Source of the DNA: SAR116 cluster bacterium
GTDB taxonomy: Bacteria; Pseudomonadota; Alphaproteobacteria; Puniceispirillales; GCA-002684695
Direction: 5' to 3'
DNA length: 31,087 nt
NCBI GenBank assembly: GCA_002684695.1
Contig: NYVQ01000066.1
Location: 1-31,087 of the forward strand
Positions within the stretch are counted from its first letter, which is position 1. The number at the start of each line of letters is the position of its first letter. Positions 15,639 through 24,315 of the stretch are shown here, one piece after another. Below the pieces are notes generated by a model that did not search any database, was not told the origin of the DNA, and worked only from the letters and a program-made list of their open reading frames with translations. A program made the translations under genes and the position numbers.

Positions 15639-16973
15639 TTAAGGTATCAGTGGTGACCATGCTGGATCTGATGCATCTGAGGGCGTAATTATTTCTCTCT
15701 CATTATATCCAGTTATATCTACCCTAAAAAGCCTTACATTACCACCAGTACCATCATCATTACTTTTTTCTTGTTTAAAATACATTAAAACTCGTCCATT
15801 GGGTGCCCAAGTTGGCGCCTCAACTAGATAACCTTTTGATATTAGTCTTTCTCCACTTCCATCAGGTCTCATAACGCCAATATAAAACTGACCCTGATAC
15901 ATTTTGGTGAAAGCAATTAAATCTCCACGAGGAGACCAAACTGGTGTTGCATATCTTCCATCTTTAAAAGATATTCTCTTTTGGTTACTACCATCTAAAT
16001 TCATCACATATAATTGTTGTGACCCTCCCCTGTCAGAATTAAATACTATTTTTTGTCCATCAGGTGAAAAAGTTGGTGATGTATCAATTGAAGGACTATT
16101 TGTAAGTTGATTAACCTCCTGAGAAAGCAAGTTCATTATAAAAATGTCAGTAAGCCCTTGGTCTGCTAAACTCATTATGATAGACTTTCCATCTGGACTA
16201 AACCTAGGGGCAAATGTCATCCCTGGAAATGTTCCTAAAAGCTCTTGTCTATTAGTTTCTAAATTAAGTACATATACTCTTGGTTGATTTTGATAATAAG
16301 CTAAGTAAGCAACTTCTTGTGAAGTTGGTGAAAATCTTGGAGTTAAAACAAGATAAGAACCGTCTGTAAGGTATTGATGATTATGACCATCTTGATCCAT
16401 AATAGCTAATCTTTTTACTCTAGCATTAAGGGGGCCACTCTCAGAAATATAAACTATCCTAGTATCAAAATATCCTTCTTCACCTGTAAGTCTTTTATAT
16501 ATTTCATCAGCTGCAATATGGGAAATCCTTCTCCAATATTTGCTATCCACAGATAATTTTAGACCTGTTAAGTCTTGTTCTGTAACAACATCCCATAATC
16601 TAAACTCTACTTCTACAATTCCACTGCTATTAATGGTTGCAGAACCAGTTACTAGAGCTTTTACACCTAAAGGATCCCAATTATTAAAAACTGGTCTTAT
16701 ACTTGGTGATTTTGGTTTTTCTATATATGCCTGTTGGTCAACTACATCAAATAAACCAGTAGAAACCAGATCATTAGTGATAACTCTTACAATATTCTCT
16801 CCTATATCATTTGAATTAGTTTCAGAAATAAATTTTTGGATGGCAATTGGAAGAGGATCAACATTGCCCTCAGTAATATCAACTACTAAATTTTGAGCGT
16901 AAGTATTACTGCACATAATTAAAGATAAAATAAATATTAAATTTTTAATTATTTTTAACATTTTAAATTCCAT
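15639..16973 (-). CDS. tolB: Tol-Pal periplasmic protein TolB
   Basis: TolB is a periplasmic protein that links TolA and Pal. It is 444 residues. The N-terminus has a signal peptide, with cleavage likely after TYA (residue 26). The TolB N-terminal domain runs from about 30 to 160 (ALVTGSATINSSG, RLTGEEGYFDTRIVYISES). A six-bladed beta-propeller follows, with repeated signatures FSPDGKSIIMS, PTFSPDGQKIVF, VWSPRGDLIAF and the typical SDRGGSQQLYVMNLDGS. The start is ATG 16973. ATG 16961 is an alternative that would shorten the signal peptide by four residues. It begins five bases after the tolA stop, so tolQRAB are one message. Confidence 0.97.
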   Translation of the reverse strand: MEFKMLKIIKNLIFILSLIMCSNTYAQNLVVDITEGNVDPLPIAIQKFISETNSNDIGENIVRVITNDLVSTGLFDVVDQQAYIEKPKSPSIRPVFNNWDPLGVKALVTGSATINSSGIVEVEFRLWDVVTEQDLTGLKLSVDSKYWRRISHIAADEIYKRLTGEEGYFDTRIVYISESGPLNARVKRLAIMDQDGHNHQYLTDGSYLVLTPRFSPTSQEVAYLAYYQNQPRVYVLNLETNRQELLGTFPGMTFAPRFSPDGKSIIMSLADQGLTDIFIMNLLSQEVNQLTNSPSIDTSPTFSPDGQKIVFNSDRGGSQQLYVMNLDGSNQKRISFKDGRYATPVWSPRGDLIAFTKMYQGQFYIGVMRPDGSGERLISKGYLVEAPTWAPNGRVLMYFKQEKSNDDGTGGNVRLFRVDITGYNEREIITPSDASDPAWSPLIP

Positions 16974-16978
16974 TCAAA

Positions 16979-18040
16979 TTAATAATTACCGAACATTGTT
17001 GCTGGATCAAATCTAAAGATTAGAGTTTTCCATTCACTAAATTTACTTGAAGGCAAAGGCATTGGTTCAGCATCTTTAACAGCTCTTATAGCAGCATTAG
17101 CAGCAGCTTTGTAAAATGAATTATTAGCATTTAAACCTTTATTTACCCATTGTGCCTTTAAAACATAACCCTCGTTATTAAATTCCATAAATATGTCAAC
17201 AATAAGGTTCTCAGCTCCAGCTGCTCCTATAGGTGGAGTCCAAAAATTGGCTATGTGTCTTTTTAATAAGTCAATTTCACTTACTCCAAATGGCTTTAAT
17301 AGGTTTTTAGGTTTTGAGCTTACAGCACTTGCTACAAGATTTTTCATTGTTTCCAATTCATTTTTTCTTTTCTCTTTTTCAATTTTCTCTTTTTGATTTT
17401 TAACTTCTTCAATTTTCTTTTGTGCTTGAGTTTCTTTTATTTTTTCTAAAGTTTTCAGAACTGAAGTTAATGCATTTGGATTGGTTTTATTCTTATTAGC
17501 CTTTGCTTTTTCTTTTTGAATTTGCGGTTTAGAAATAGGTTTTTTAATATTTGATAAACTTAATGGATTTTCAGGCTTCTCACTAGGAACATTTTTATCT
17601 TTAATAACTTTTGGTTTTTGGACTGGAGAAACTGGCATAACAGGTTTTTCTGAAGGAGATACTGGTATTGAAGGTTTTTCCGAGGGTAATATTTTTTTAC
17701 TAACAACTACTGGTTTTTTTGATGGTGTTTCCAATAGTTTATTTTTTTTATGTGTTACTTCTTCTGTTTTTTTTGAAATATCCTTTATTTCATCGTCTTT
17801 TTGGACTTTTTCTTTATTTAGCGGTTTTTGTTCCTCTAAGTTAGTATCTTCAACTACTTTTAGCATCTCAAAAGAAACAATAGTTAAATCTGGTGGAAGT
17901 TGTCTACCAAATTTTGGTAGACCATACATTGCAACTCCAATAATTAATATATGTATAAATAAAGATAAAACACTTGCAGATCTTACAAGTGATCCTTCAT
18001 CTATAAAATCTATTTGTTTAAATAAATTACTAGCTATCAT
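16979..18040 (-). CDS. tolA: Tol-Pal inner-membrane protein TolA
   Basis: TolA spans the periplasm and carries proton-motive-force energy from TolQR to TolB and Pal. It is 353 residues. A single transmembrane helix lies at about 22-40 and anchors it. A long Lys/Pro/Glu-rich region follows, with a short tandem repeat PSEKPxxPVS at residues 119-138 (17627-17686). A Glu/Lys coiled coil (about 190-235) leads to the C-terminal TolA domain from about 250 (HIANFWTPPIGAAGAENL, then ANAAIRAVKDAEPMPLPS), which is the conserved part of the family. The proline-rich stalk differs from the Ala-rich helix of E. coli and looks shorter; this is common in alphaproteobacterial TolA. Its start overlaps the tolR stop by eleven bases. 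Confidence 0.93.
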   Translation of the reverse strand: MIASNLFKQIDFIDEGSLVRSASVLSLFIHILIIGVAMYGLPKFGRQLPPDLTIVSFEMLKVVEDTNLEEQKPLNKEKVQKDDEIKDISKKTEEVTHKKNKLLETPSKKPVVVSKKILPSEKPSIPVSPSEKPVMPVSPVQKPKVIKDKNVPSEKPENPLSLSNIKKPISKPQIQKEKAKANKNKTNPNALTSVLKTLEKIKETQAQKKIEEVKNQKEKIEKEKRKNELETMKNLVASAVSSKPKNLLKPFGVSEIDLLKRHIANFWTPPIGAAGAENLIVDIFMEFNNEGYVLKAQWVNKGLNANNSFYKAAANAAIRAVKDAEPMPLPSSKFSEWKTLIFRFDPATMFGNY

Positions 18041-18455
18041 CAGGCAGTTTAGCTACTAATGCTACTTTTTCGTATCCAGCTGACTGTATTTTCCCCATCA
18101 ACCCTATCACCTCACCATAAGGCAATAGATTATCTCCTCTAACAAAAATTCTTGTTTTTGAGTTAACTTTGGAAATTGCTTTTAATCTTGGAATAAGGTT
18201 CTCAGAACTAACAACTGCATCTTGTATGTAAATTTCCCTGTTTTTATTAATTGTAACTATTAAAGGGTCTGCATCTGAATTGAGTTGATTTGCTTTGGTT
18301 TTAGGGAGATCAACTTGAACACCTACTGTTAACATTGGTGCAGTAATCATAAAAACAATTAATAAAACTAGCATAACATCAACTAATGGAGTGACATTAA
18401 TATTACTCATAGGTTTTTTTGATCTATATCTTATTTTTTTTAAATTTGAGTTCAT
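18030..18455 (-). CDS. tolR: Tol-Pal proton-channel subunit TolR
   Basis: TolR is an ExbD-like inner-membrane protein that works with TolQ. It is 141 residues. The N-terminal cytoplasmic segment is followed by NINVTPLVDVMLVLLIVFMI, in which the aspartate of LVDVMLVLL is the conserved proton-carrying residue. One helix and a periplasmic ExbD fold follow (VDLPKTKA, then FVRGDNLLPYGEVIGLMGKIQSAG). Its start directly abuts the tolQ stop and its end overlaps tolA. Confidence 0.96.
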   Translation of the reverse strand: MNSNLKKIRYRSKKPMSNINVTPLVDVMLVLLIVFMITAPMLTVGVQVDLPKTKANQLNSDADPLIVTINKNREIYIQDAVVSSENLIPRLKAISKVNSKTRIFVRGDNLLPYGEVIGLMGKIQSAGYEKVALVAKLPDDS

Positions 18456-19190
18456 TTAACTATCTTCATCTAAGCGTCTAGATAAAATTGCCATAAACTC
18501 CACTGAGAAATTTTCAAGTCTCAAAGAAACTTTTTCAATATCATTTGAAAATTTATTATATGCAGCAACAGCAGGAATTGCTGCTAAAAGACCTAAAGCT
18601 GTAGCAAATAAAGCTTCAGCAATACCAGGGGCCACAACAGCTAAAGAGGTATTTTTTGAAGCAGCTATTGCAGAAAAAGAATTCATTATTCCCCAAACTG
18701 TTCCAAATAAACCAATAAATGGAGCTACCGAACCAATTGATGCCAGAAATGTCATTCCTCTCTCTAATCTACCTATTTCTTTGGTTATAGCAACTCCCAT
18801 ACCCCTATCAATTCTTTGAGATAATGAAGCTTTAAAATTATCACCTTTCGATACTAGTCCAGAATTAGTGGCTCTTCTCCATTCTTGCATTGCTGACGAA
18901 AAAACACTTGAAATGGCGCCATGTGACTTACGATTAATCTCATTAGTCATTTCATCATAAATATCATCCAAAGATGTGCCAGACCAAAATTCATTTTCAA
19001 AGCTGTCTGCTAATCTAAGCTCTCTTCGTGATAAAAATATTTTCTCAATTATAATTGTCCAACACCATACAGAAGCTAATAATAAAATTAGCATCACAAA
19101 TTTAACAACAATATCAGCTTGCAGAAATAGGCTCCAAAGTGAAAGATTAGCCGACCCTTCAAGAACCTCTTTTACTACCTCTTGCTCCAT
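18456..19190 (-). CDS. tolQ: Tol-Pal proton-channel subunit TolQ
   Basis: TolQ is an ExbB/MotA-type inner-membrane protein that forms the proton channel with TolR. It is 244 residues. Helix 1 is at about 25-47 (VVKFVMLILLLASVWCWTIII). The conserved pair of helices is at about 138-165 (FLASIGSVAPFIGLFGTVWG) and 180-205 (VVAPGIAEALFATALGLLAA). These are the standard TolQ blocks. The start is ATG 19190, with AAGGAG upstream at a rather long spacing. ybgC precedes it by 49 bases. Confidence 0.96.
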   Translation of the reverse strand: MEQEVVKEVLEGSANLSLWSLFLQADIVVKFVMLILLLASVWCWTIIIEKIFLSRRELRLADSFENEFWSGTSLDDIYDEMTNEINRKSHGAISSVFSSAMQEWRRATNSGLVSKGDNFKASLSQRIDRGMGVAITKEIGRLERGMTFLASIGSVAPFIGLFGTVWGIMNSFSAIAASKNTSLAVVAPGIAEALFATALGLLAAIPAVAAYNKFSNDIEKVSLRLENFSVEFMAILSRRLDEDS

Positions 19191-19239
19191 AATATTTATT
19201 TTCTCCTTTTGAATGAATACATATATTAAAATTAAGACA

Positions 19240-19677
19240 TTAGTGAGGCAAAATACTATTTAATGACTTTAATAAACTCTCGGGGATTCTTGTAGCTTTC
19301 ATATTTTTATTTAAAAAGCATAATGTTACTTCAGTTTCAGATAATTTTTTATTATCGTGATCACTAAAAATTAACTGATTTAATACCAAAGATGCCTTTT
19401 TACATTGAACTAAATTGGTTTTCACATAAATTACATCACCAAGAGTACATGAATTTTGCCATTCACAATACAACTTTTTTACTACGATACTTAAATTTTT
19501 TTTTAATAGTTCTTCTGCTGGGAAACCTAACTTTCTAATTAGTGCTGATCTAGCTCTTTCAACAAAATTGAGATACTTTGCGTGGTATACTATTCCTCCA
19601 ATATCAGTATCTTCGTATTGAACTCTAAAATAATACAAATGAGATTTATCTCTAATTTCACCATCTAAAAAATTCAT
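19240..19677 (-). CDS. ybgC: Acyl-CoA thioesterase YbgC
   Basis: This is a hot-dog-fold thioesterase of the Tol-Pal cluster. In E. coli YbgC hydrolyses acyl-CoAs and interacts with phospholipid synthesis; its tie to Tol-Pal is by co-location. It is 145 residues. The catalytic block YEDTDIGGIVYHAKYLNFVERAR contains the nucleophilic aspartate, and the rest (LSIVVKKLYCEWQ, then VTLCFLN) follows the 4HBT family. ATG 19677 lies three bases after the ruvB stop. Confidence 0.93.
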   Translation of the reverse strand: MNFLDGEIRDKSHLYYFRVQYEDTDIGGIVYHAKYLNFVERARSALIRKLGFPAEELLKKNLSIVVKKLYCEWQNSCTLGDVIYVKTNLVQCKKASLVLNQLIFSDHDNKKLSETEVTLCFLNKNMKATRIPESLLKSLNSILPH

Positions 19678-19680
19678 TTT

Positions 19681-20706
19681 TCAATTATTGCTATTCTTAC
19701 TATCTTCATAAACAAAACTATTTTTGGGTATTGGAAGGCCTAAATAATTCCAACCTTCTGAGGTTAAAATTCTACCTCTTTGTGTCCTATCTACAAAATT
19801 TTCTTGAATTAAATACGGTTCAATTACTTCCTCCACAACGTCTTTTTGTTCTGATAGAGAAGCTGATATAGTTTCAATGCCTACTGGACCGCCATTATAC
19901 TTTTCTGCAAGTATTTTTAAATAATTTCTATCTATATTGTCTAAACCTTTCTGATCAATATTTAATTTGAATAGTGCAATATCTGCCTCTTCTTTATCAA
20001 TTATATTTTTTCCATTTACCAAAGCAAAATCTCTTACTCTTCTTAATAGTCTGCCAGCTATCCTTGGCGTACCCCTTGACCTTCTTGCAATTTCATTAGC
20101 CCCATCTAACATTAACTTTATTTTAAGTTTTATAGAGTTGTTCATCAATATTTCCTCAAGTTCAGAAATTGTATAAAATTTCATTCTTAAGTGAATTCCA
20201 AATCTATCTCTTAAAGGAGTAGTTAGAAGACCAGACCTTGTTGTTGCTCCAACCAAAGTAAATTGTGGCAAGTCAATGCGTACAGATCGTGCAGATGGAC
20301 CCTCACCGATTATAAGATCAAGTTGAAAATCCTCCATCGCGGGATATAAAACCTCTTCCACAACAGAGTTTAAACGATGTATTTCATCAATAAAAAGTAC
20401 ATCCCTTTCATTTAGATTTGTCAAAATTGCAGCTAAATCACCCGCTTTTGTTATGACCGGTCCAGATGTGGATCTAAAGCCAACCCCTAACTCATTTGCT
20501 ACTATTTGAGACAAAGTTGTTTTGCCAAGACCTGGAGGACCAACAAAAAGAGCGTGATCCATAGCAACATTTCTCTTAACAGCTGAACTAATAAAAGTTT
20601 GCAAATTATCTTTACTATCACTTTGGCCAATAAATTCTTTGATATTCTGAGGCCTTATATACTCCTTAATTTCACTAAGGTCTTCGTCTTTTTTAAAACT
20701 ATTCAT
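19681..20706 (-). CDS. ruvB: Holliday junction branch-migration helicase RuvB
   Basis: RuvB is the AAA+ motor that drives branch migration with RuvA during recombination. The longest frame begins at TTG 20718, but I choose ATG 20706, four codons in, since it overlaps the ruvA stop by eight bases and the earlier TTG adds only MVTS. The product is 341 residues. Blocks are IRPQNIKEFIGQ, Walker A GPPGLGKTT, Walker B LFIDEIHRL, sensor ATTRSGLLTTPLRDRFG, and the C-terminal winged helix ending GWNYLGLP. It sits in the standard ruvC-ruvA-ruvB order ahead of ybgC. Confidence 0.96.
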   Translation of the reverse strand: MNSFKKDEDLSEIKEYIRPQNIKEFIGQSDSKDNLQTFISSAVKRNVAMDHALFVGPPGLGKTTLSQIVANELGVGFRSTSGPVITKAGDLAAILTNLNERDVLFIDEIHRLNSVVEEVLYPAMEDFQLDLIIGEGPSARSVRIDLPQFTLVGATTRSGLLTTPLRDRFGIHLRMKFYTISELEEILMNNSIKLKIKLMLDGANEIARRSRGTPRIAGRLLRRVRDFALVNGKNIIDKEEADIALFKLNIDQKGLDNIDRNYLKILAEKYNGGPVGIETISASLSEQKDVVEEVIEPYLIQENFVDRTQRGRILTSEGWNYLGLPIPKNSFVYEDSKNSNN

Positions 20707-21319
20707 ACTTGTTACCAAGTTTCTTTAGACATATTGAAATTAATTCAGATAACTTAAGATCTATTTCACTTTCTTCAAAAACACCTAGAACAATTTTTTT
20801 ACAATTTGATTTATTATAACCTAAATTTGATAATGCTGATATTGCATCTTCTAAAATTTCTTTATTAGCATCATTCAAATCCTTATTTAGATTTGAAAAT
20901 AGTGGGTCAACTTGATTATTAGGAATTTTATCTTTAAGTTCATTAATTATTCTACCAGCTATTTTAGGCCCTATTCCATCTGCTTTGGTTATTGATAATC
21001 TTTCTGAATTTGAAATGGCAAAACTTAACTCATCAATATTTAAAGATGAAAATATTGCTAAAGCTGCTTTTGCACCAACACCCTGAACAGAAACAAGTAA
21101 ATTAAACCATTGCTTTTCAATGGCATCATAAAACCCATATAAAGTTTGGCTATCCTCTCGAACAATCATTTCTGTTAAAATTGTAATATTTTTCTCTATG
21201 TCTCTAAGTTTATAAATAGTTTTCGAAGAACAAAATATTTGATAACCTATTCCATTTACGTCAACTATTAGAAATTTTTCATCAATTTGAATTATTTTAC
21301 CAGTTATTTGAGAGATCAT
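20699..21319 (-). CDS. ruvA: Holliday junction DNA-binding protein RuvA
   Basis: RuvA forms a tetramer that holds the four-way junction for RuvB. It is 206 residues. The N-terminal OB fold begins ISQITGKIIQIDEKFLIVDVNGIGYQIF. Two helix-hairpin-helix motifs are visible (VQGVGAKAALAIFS and ADGIGPKIAGRIINELKDK). The C-terminal RuvB-contact domain is present (about 155-206). It is seven bases from ruvC and overlaps ruvB, so the three genes are one operon. Confidence 0.96.
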   Translation of the reverse strand: MISQITGKIIQIDEKFLIVDVNGIGYQIFCSSKTIYKLRDIEKNITILTEMIVREDSQTLYGFYDAIEKQWFNLLVSVQGVGAKAALAIFSSLNIDELSFAISNSERLSITKADGIGPKIAGRIINELKDKIPNNQVDPLFSNLNKDLNDANKEILEDAISALSNLGYNKSNCKKIVLGVFEESEIDLKLSELISICLKKLGNKYE

Positions 21320-21326
21320 TTTTTGA

Positions 21327-21914
21327 CTATTTGTTTTTTTCTAATGCTCGTCTTATAGCATTATTTAAATTATTGTTTATAGATTTATTTTTTGAATTTA
21401 CGATTAAATTATAAGGGTCTAGTTTTTCATTTAGTGAATTAAACCCTGCTATAGCAATTGCTAAAGCGTCAGAGGCATCTAATTGTTTTACACTCTGGCC
21501 AAGTAATTTTTCTACCATAAATTTAATTTGTTTTTTATCAGCAGAACCAGTTCCCGTTAATGATTTTTTTACATTTCGTGCCGCTAACTCTTTGATAAAA
21601 ATAGTTTTCTTTGAAGCCAAGACATTCAATGCAACACCTCTCGCCATCCCTAGTTTTAGTGCTGATTCACCACTCGCACTAACAAAAATTTTTTCTATAA
21701 CAGCTATAGTTGGACTATACTTATTAATAATTTTTTCTAGATTTATAGATATAAAGTGTAATCTGCTTGCATCATTTTCGTTTGGCTCTGGAACAATCAC
21801 ACCATGTTCTATATGTTCAATTTCATTTTGGAAGTGTCTAATAATACCCCAGCCAGTATTTCTAATACCAGGATCAATTCCAATTATTATTTTATCTTTA
21901 TTTGATACGACCAT
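21327..21914 (-). CDS. ruvC: Holliday junction resolvase RuvC
   Basis: RuvC cuts Holliday junctions symmetrically. It is 195 residues. The acidic catalytic residues of the RNase H-like fold are visible: Asp in IIGIDPGIRNTGWGI, Glu in AVIEKIFVS, and the acidic pair in LDASDALAIAI. The Asn/Lys-rich tail of about 35 residues is longer than in E. coli RuvC (173 residues). The start is ATG 21914. The first resolvase residue block begins only ten codons in, so a start farther downstream is unlikely. yebC lies 24 bases upstream, as in many bacteria. Confidence 0.95.
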   Translation of the reverse strand: MVVSNKDKIIIGIDPGIRNTGWGIIRHFQNEIEHIEHGVIVPEPNENDASRLHFISINLEKIINKYSPTIAVIEKIFVSASGESALKLGMARGVALNVLASKKTIFIKELAARNVKKSLTGTGSADKKQIKFMVEKLLGQSVKQLDASDALAIAIAGFNSLNEKLDPYNLIVNSKNKSINNNLNNAIRRALEKNK

Positions 21915-21938
21915 TTAGTTTATGGTAAATTTTTAAAA

Positions 21939-22682
21939 TTATTGTTCAATCAAGCTCAAGTCTTTATCGTCCATCTCAAAATTATAAAAAACATTTTGAA
22001 CGTCTTCACAGTCATCTAATCCACTAACTAACTTAAATACTGCTGGAACTGAACTTGCTGAAATTTGAAGTAGATTTTTTGATTTCCAAATAATCTCAGC
22101 GTTCTCTGGGTCACCAAAATTCAAAGTTAAGCTTTCTCTAATTTCATTAAAATTTTCTAAATTAGTTATAATTTCGTAATAATCTCCATTCTCAATAATA
22201 TCTTTCGTATCATTTTCAATTGAGAACTCTATAAATTTGTCAATATCACCAGCAGTTGATGGATAGATGATGGAGCCAACTTTATCAAAGAGGTATGAAA
22301 CACTTCCATTTTCACCCAAATTACCATTGAATTTATTAAATATAGTTCTTACCTCTGATGCGGTCCTATTTCTATTATCTGTAAGAGCTTCAACAATAAT
22401 TGCCACACCTTCGGGTCCAAAACCTTCGTATCTTATTTCTGAAAAATCACTTAAATCACCTGATTCTGCTTTTTTGAGAACTTTATCAATATTATCTTTT
22501 GGCATATTAGCAGCTCTACATGCAGCTATAGCAGCTCTAAGCCTTGGATTTCCATCTGGATCAATACCCTGTTTTACAGCAACAGATAGCTCTTTACCAA
22601 GACGTGTAAAAACTTTCGCTCTTTTAGCATCTTGGGCACCTTTCCTGTGCATAATATTTTTAAACTTAGAATGTCCAGCCAT
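21939..22682 (-). CDS. yebC: YebC/PmpR family protein (DUF28)
   Basis: YebC proteins were first called transcription regulators. More recent work on YebC and mitochondrial TACO1 points to a role in translation, helping ribosomes pass proline-rich stretches. It is 247 residues, the normal length. The N-terminal AGHSKFKNIMHRKGAQDAKR block and the GFGPEGVAIIVEALTDNRNRT block are intact. The start ATG 22682 follows the metallophosphoesterase stop by 18 bases. efp, which also serves polyproline translation, is encoded only about 2.3 kb away on the other strand. The function here is inferred from the family. Confidence 0.95.
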   Translation of the reverse strand: MAGHSKFKNIMHRKGAQDAKRAKVFTRLGKELSVAVKQGIDPDGNPRLRAAIAACRAANMPKDNIDKVLKKAESGDLSDFSEIRYEGFGPEGVAIIVEALTDNRNRTASEVRTIFNKFNGNLGENGSVSYLFDKVGSIIYPSTAGDIDKFIEFSIENDTKDIIENGDYYEIITNLENFNEIRESLTLNFGDPENAEIIWKSKNLLQISASSVPAVFKLVSGLDDCEDVQNVFYNFEMDDKDLSLIEQ

Positions 22683-22700
22683 AAATCTCCAAAAATTGCA

Positions 22701-23507
22701 TCATTCAATTAAGGTTGGTTTGAGAACACCACCAATTTGAATTGGATTTATATCTAATGATTTACCAGTATTATCATCAATTTCAATGATTACACCACAT
22801 ATTGTAATTTCTCCTTCAGCAACTGTCAAATACGATTTTTTAGAAAAAAATCTATCTATTGCTAACTCTTTTTTCATACCAATTACTGAGTCATAGTTCC
22901 CACACATTCCTACATCAGTTTGATATGCTGTTCCATTTGGAAGCACCCTTGCATCGGCAGTTGGAATATGGGTATGAGTTCCAATTATTGCAGAAACCTT
23001 TCCATCAAAATAATTAGCAAAAGCTGTTTTTTCACTGGTAGCTTCCCCATGTAAATCAATAAATATAGCACTGTAATCCTCACCTAATTTTATATTGAGA
23101 AGTATTTTTTCCATTGATTTAAATACAAAATCATTTTGGGACATAAATAAATTAGTCATTAAATTTATTACTAAAATTTTATTTCCATTATCTAATGTAA
23201 TTTCTGTTTGACCTGATCCAGGTGTTCCTTCAGGCATATTTGCGGGTCTTATTAATTGGTTAGTTTCTTGTATATATTTAATTATTTCTTTTTGATCCCA
23301 AATATGATTTCCTGTAGTTAAAACGTCAATTTTTGAATTAAAAAATTGTTTAGCAATTTTTGGAGTTACACCTCTGCCTCCTGCCGCATTCTCAATGTTG
23401 ACTATAAATATATCTGGTTTAAACTTATGTTTTAAGTAATTAACCTTTGATAAAACGGTATTTCGGGCGTCCCTTCCAACAATATCTCCTAAAAATAATA
23501 TTTTCAT
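22701..23507 (-). CDS. YmdB-like calcineurin-fold metallophosphoesterase (TIGR00282 family)
   Basis: This is a predicted dinuclear-metal phosphodiesterase. The Bacillus YmdB member hydrolyses 2',3'-cyclic nucleotides and affects biofilm and RNA turnover. It is 268 residues. Metal-ligand motifs are FLGDIVGRDARN (Asp8), VNIENAAGGRGVT, TTGNHIWDQKE, IDLHGEATSEK and the paired histidines in GTHTHIPTADARVLP, followed by the family-specific TDVGMCGNYDSVIGM. All are intact, so it should be active. It lies between the 5-FTHF cyclo-ligase gene and yebC. The substrate in Alphaproteobacteria is not established. Confidence 0.92.
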   Translation of the reverse strand: MKILFLGDIVGRDARNTVLSKVNYLKHKFKPDIFIVNIENAAGGRGVTPKIAKQFFNSKIDVLTTGNHIWDQKEIIKYIQETNQLIRPANMPEGTPGSGQTEITLDNGNKILVINLMTNLFMSQNDFVFKSMEKILLNIKLGEDYSAIFIDLHGEATSEKTAFANYFDGKVSAIIGTHTHIPTADARVLPNGTAYQTDVGMCGNYDSVIGMKKELAIDRFFSKKSYLTVAEGEITICGVIIEIDDNTGKSLDINPIQIGGVLKPTLIE

Positions 23508-23519
23508 CTGTGCAAACTC

Positions 23520-24104
23520 TTATTTCTTAAAAGGAATTAATCCATCTTCATCGATTACTGCATCAAGCGGGATATCAAAAGTATCTATTGGTAATTTTTT
23601 AAACTTTTGTATCTTGAATGCAACTCCGATACACGTAAAATTTTTTTTTGTTGATATTAATTTTCTTAGAGTTTGATCATAATACCCACCACCATAACCT
23701 AGTCTGTGCCCTATTTCATCATATGCTAAAAGTGGTACTAAAATCATGTCTGGTTCAATGGTATTGCAATCTTGATTAGGTTCTAAAATACCATACTTAC
23801 CTCTAATTAAATTTATTTTAGGTGTCCATTCTCTAAATCTTAATATTTTATCTTTCAATGGAGTAACTGGCAAACAAGTTTTGTAACCATTAGAAATAAA
23901 TACTTTCAATAATGGCAATGTATTGATTTCATTTCTGAATGGATGAAAACCAGCAACTACTGAAACACTATAATTATCTATAATACTATTAAAATATTTT
24001 GTAACTTTATTTGAAACTTTTTGAGCGTAATGATTGCTAATATTTTTTCTTTTATCTAAAAAATATTTTCGTAATTCTTGTTTTGTTAGTATGACTTCAG
24101 ACAT
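23520..24104 (-). CDS. 5-formyltetrahydrofolate cyclo-ligase
   Basis: This enzyme converts 5-formyl-THF to 5,10-methenyl-THF with ATP, returning stored folate to the one-carbon pool. It is 194 residues, as is normal for the family (E. coli YgfA/FAU1 type). The signature is LGYGGGYYDQTL, the ATP-binding GxGxGYYD loop, and VPLLAYDEIGHRLG just before it. Basic residues in the N-terminal KQELRKYFLDKRKNIS also fit. It is immediately downstream of 6S RNA on the same strand. The ssrS-cyclo-ligase link is deeply conserved in Proteobacteria. Confidence 0.95.
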   Translation of the reverse strand: MSEVILTKQELRKYFLDKRKNISNHYAQKVSNKVTKYFNSIIDNYSVSVVAGFHPFRNEINTLPLLKVFISNGYKTCLPVTPLKDKILRFREWTPKINLIRGKYGILEPNQDCNTIEPDMILVPLLAYDEIGHRLGYGGGYYDQTLRKLISTKKNFTCIGVAFKIQKFKKLPIDTFDIPLDAVIDEDGLIPFKK

Positions 24105-24121
24105 AAATATTAATTTTAATT

Positions 24122-24283
24122 AGCACGATAGCCGATATTGCCGATGGTTTCTAAATCCTATGTGGCCTGAAAAAACAGGTGGGTACCACAGTAAAAAAGC
24201 CAAGACTTAATCAGAGGCAGTTCCCTAAGGATATATATTGGCCCCAGAGATATCTTACCTGTCAAACAAATCAGCTATCGTGT
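24122..24283 (-). ncRNA. ssrS: 6S RNA
   Basis: 6S RNA mimics an open promoter and sequesters the housekeeping RNA polymerase holoenzyme, most of all in slow growth. The transcript is estimated at about 160 nt. It has a closing stem of 13 base pairs with one G-U wobble: CACGATAGCTGAT (24270-24282, 5' arm) pairs with the 3' arm at 24124-24136. A second partial pairing is ATCCT with AGGAT, farther in. Both sides of the central bulge are A/U-rich as expected, although the bulge cannot be drawn reliably by eye. The location between zapA and the cyclo-ligase gene, on the same strand, is the conserved ssrS context. Exact ends are predicted. Confidence 0.9.
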
Positions 24284-24287
24284 CTAT

Positions 24288-24315
24288 AATATAAATCAAA
24301 CTAATTTATCTGCAA
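24288..24315 (-). promoter_or_regulatory. Putative promoter of 6S RNA
   Basis: TTGCAG (24310-24315) and TATATT (24288-24293) on the minus strand are separated by 16 bases. The predicted start near 24282 coincides with the beginning of the 6S closing stem. The promoter overlaps the end of zapA. Confidence 0.5.

Noticed and set aside
22267..22740. Plus-strand open frame of 157 codons across yebC.
   Set aside because: It mirrors conserved yebC codons on the other strand and has no independent support.
24285..24290. Plus-strand TATAAT next to the 6S gene.
   Set aside because: It is the complement of the AT-rich 6S promoter region, and no plus-strand gene or -35 element accompanies it.
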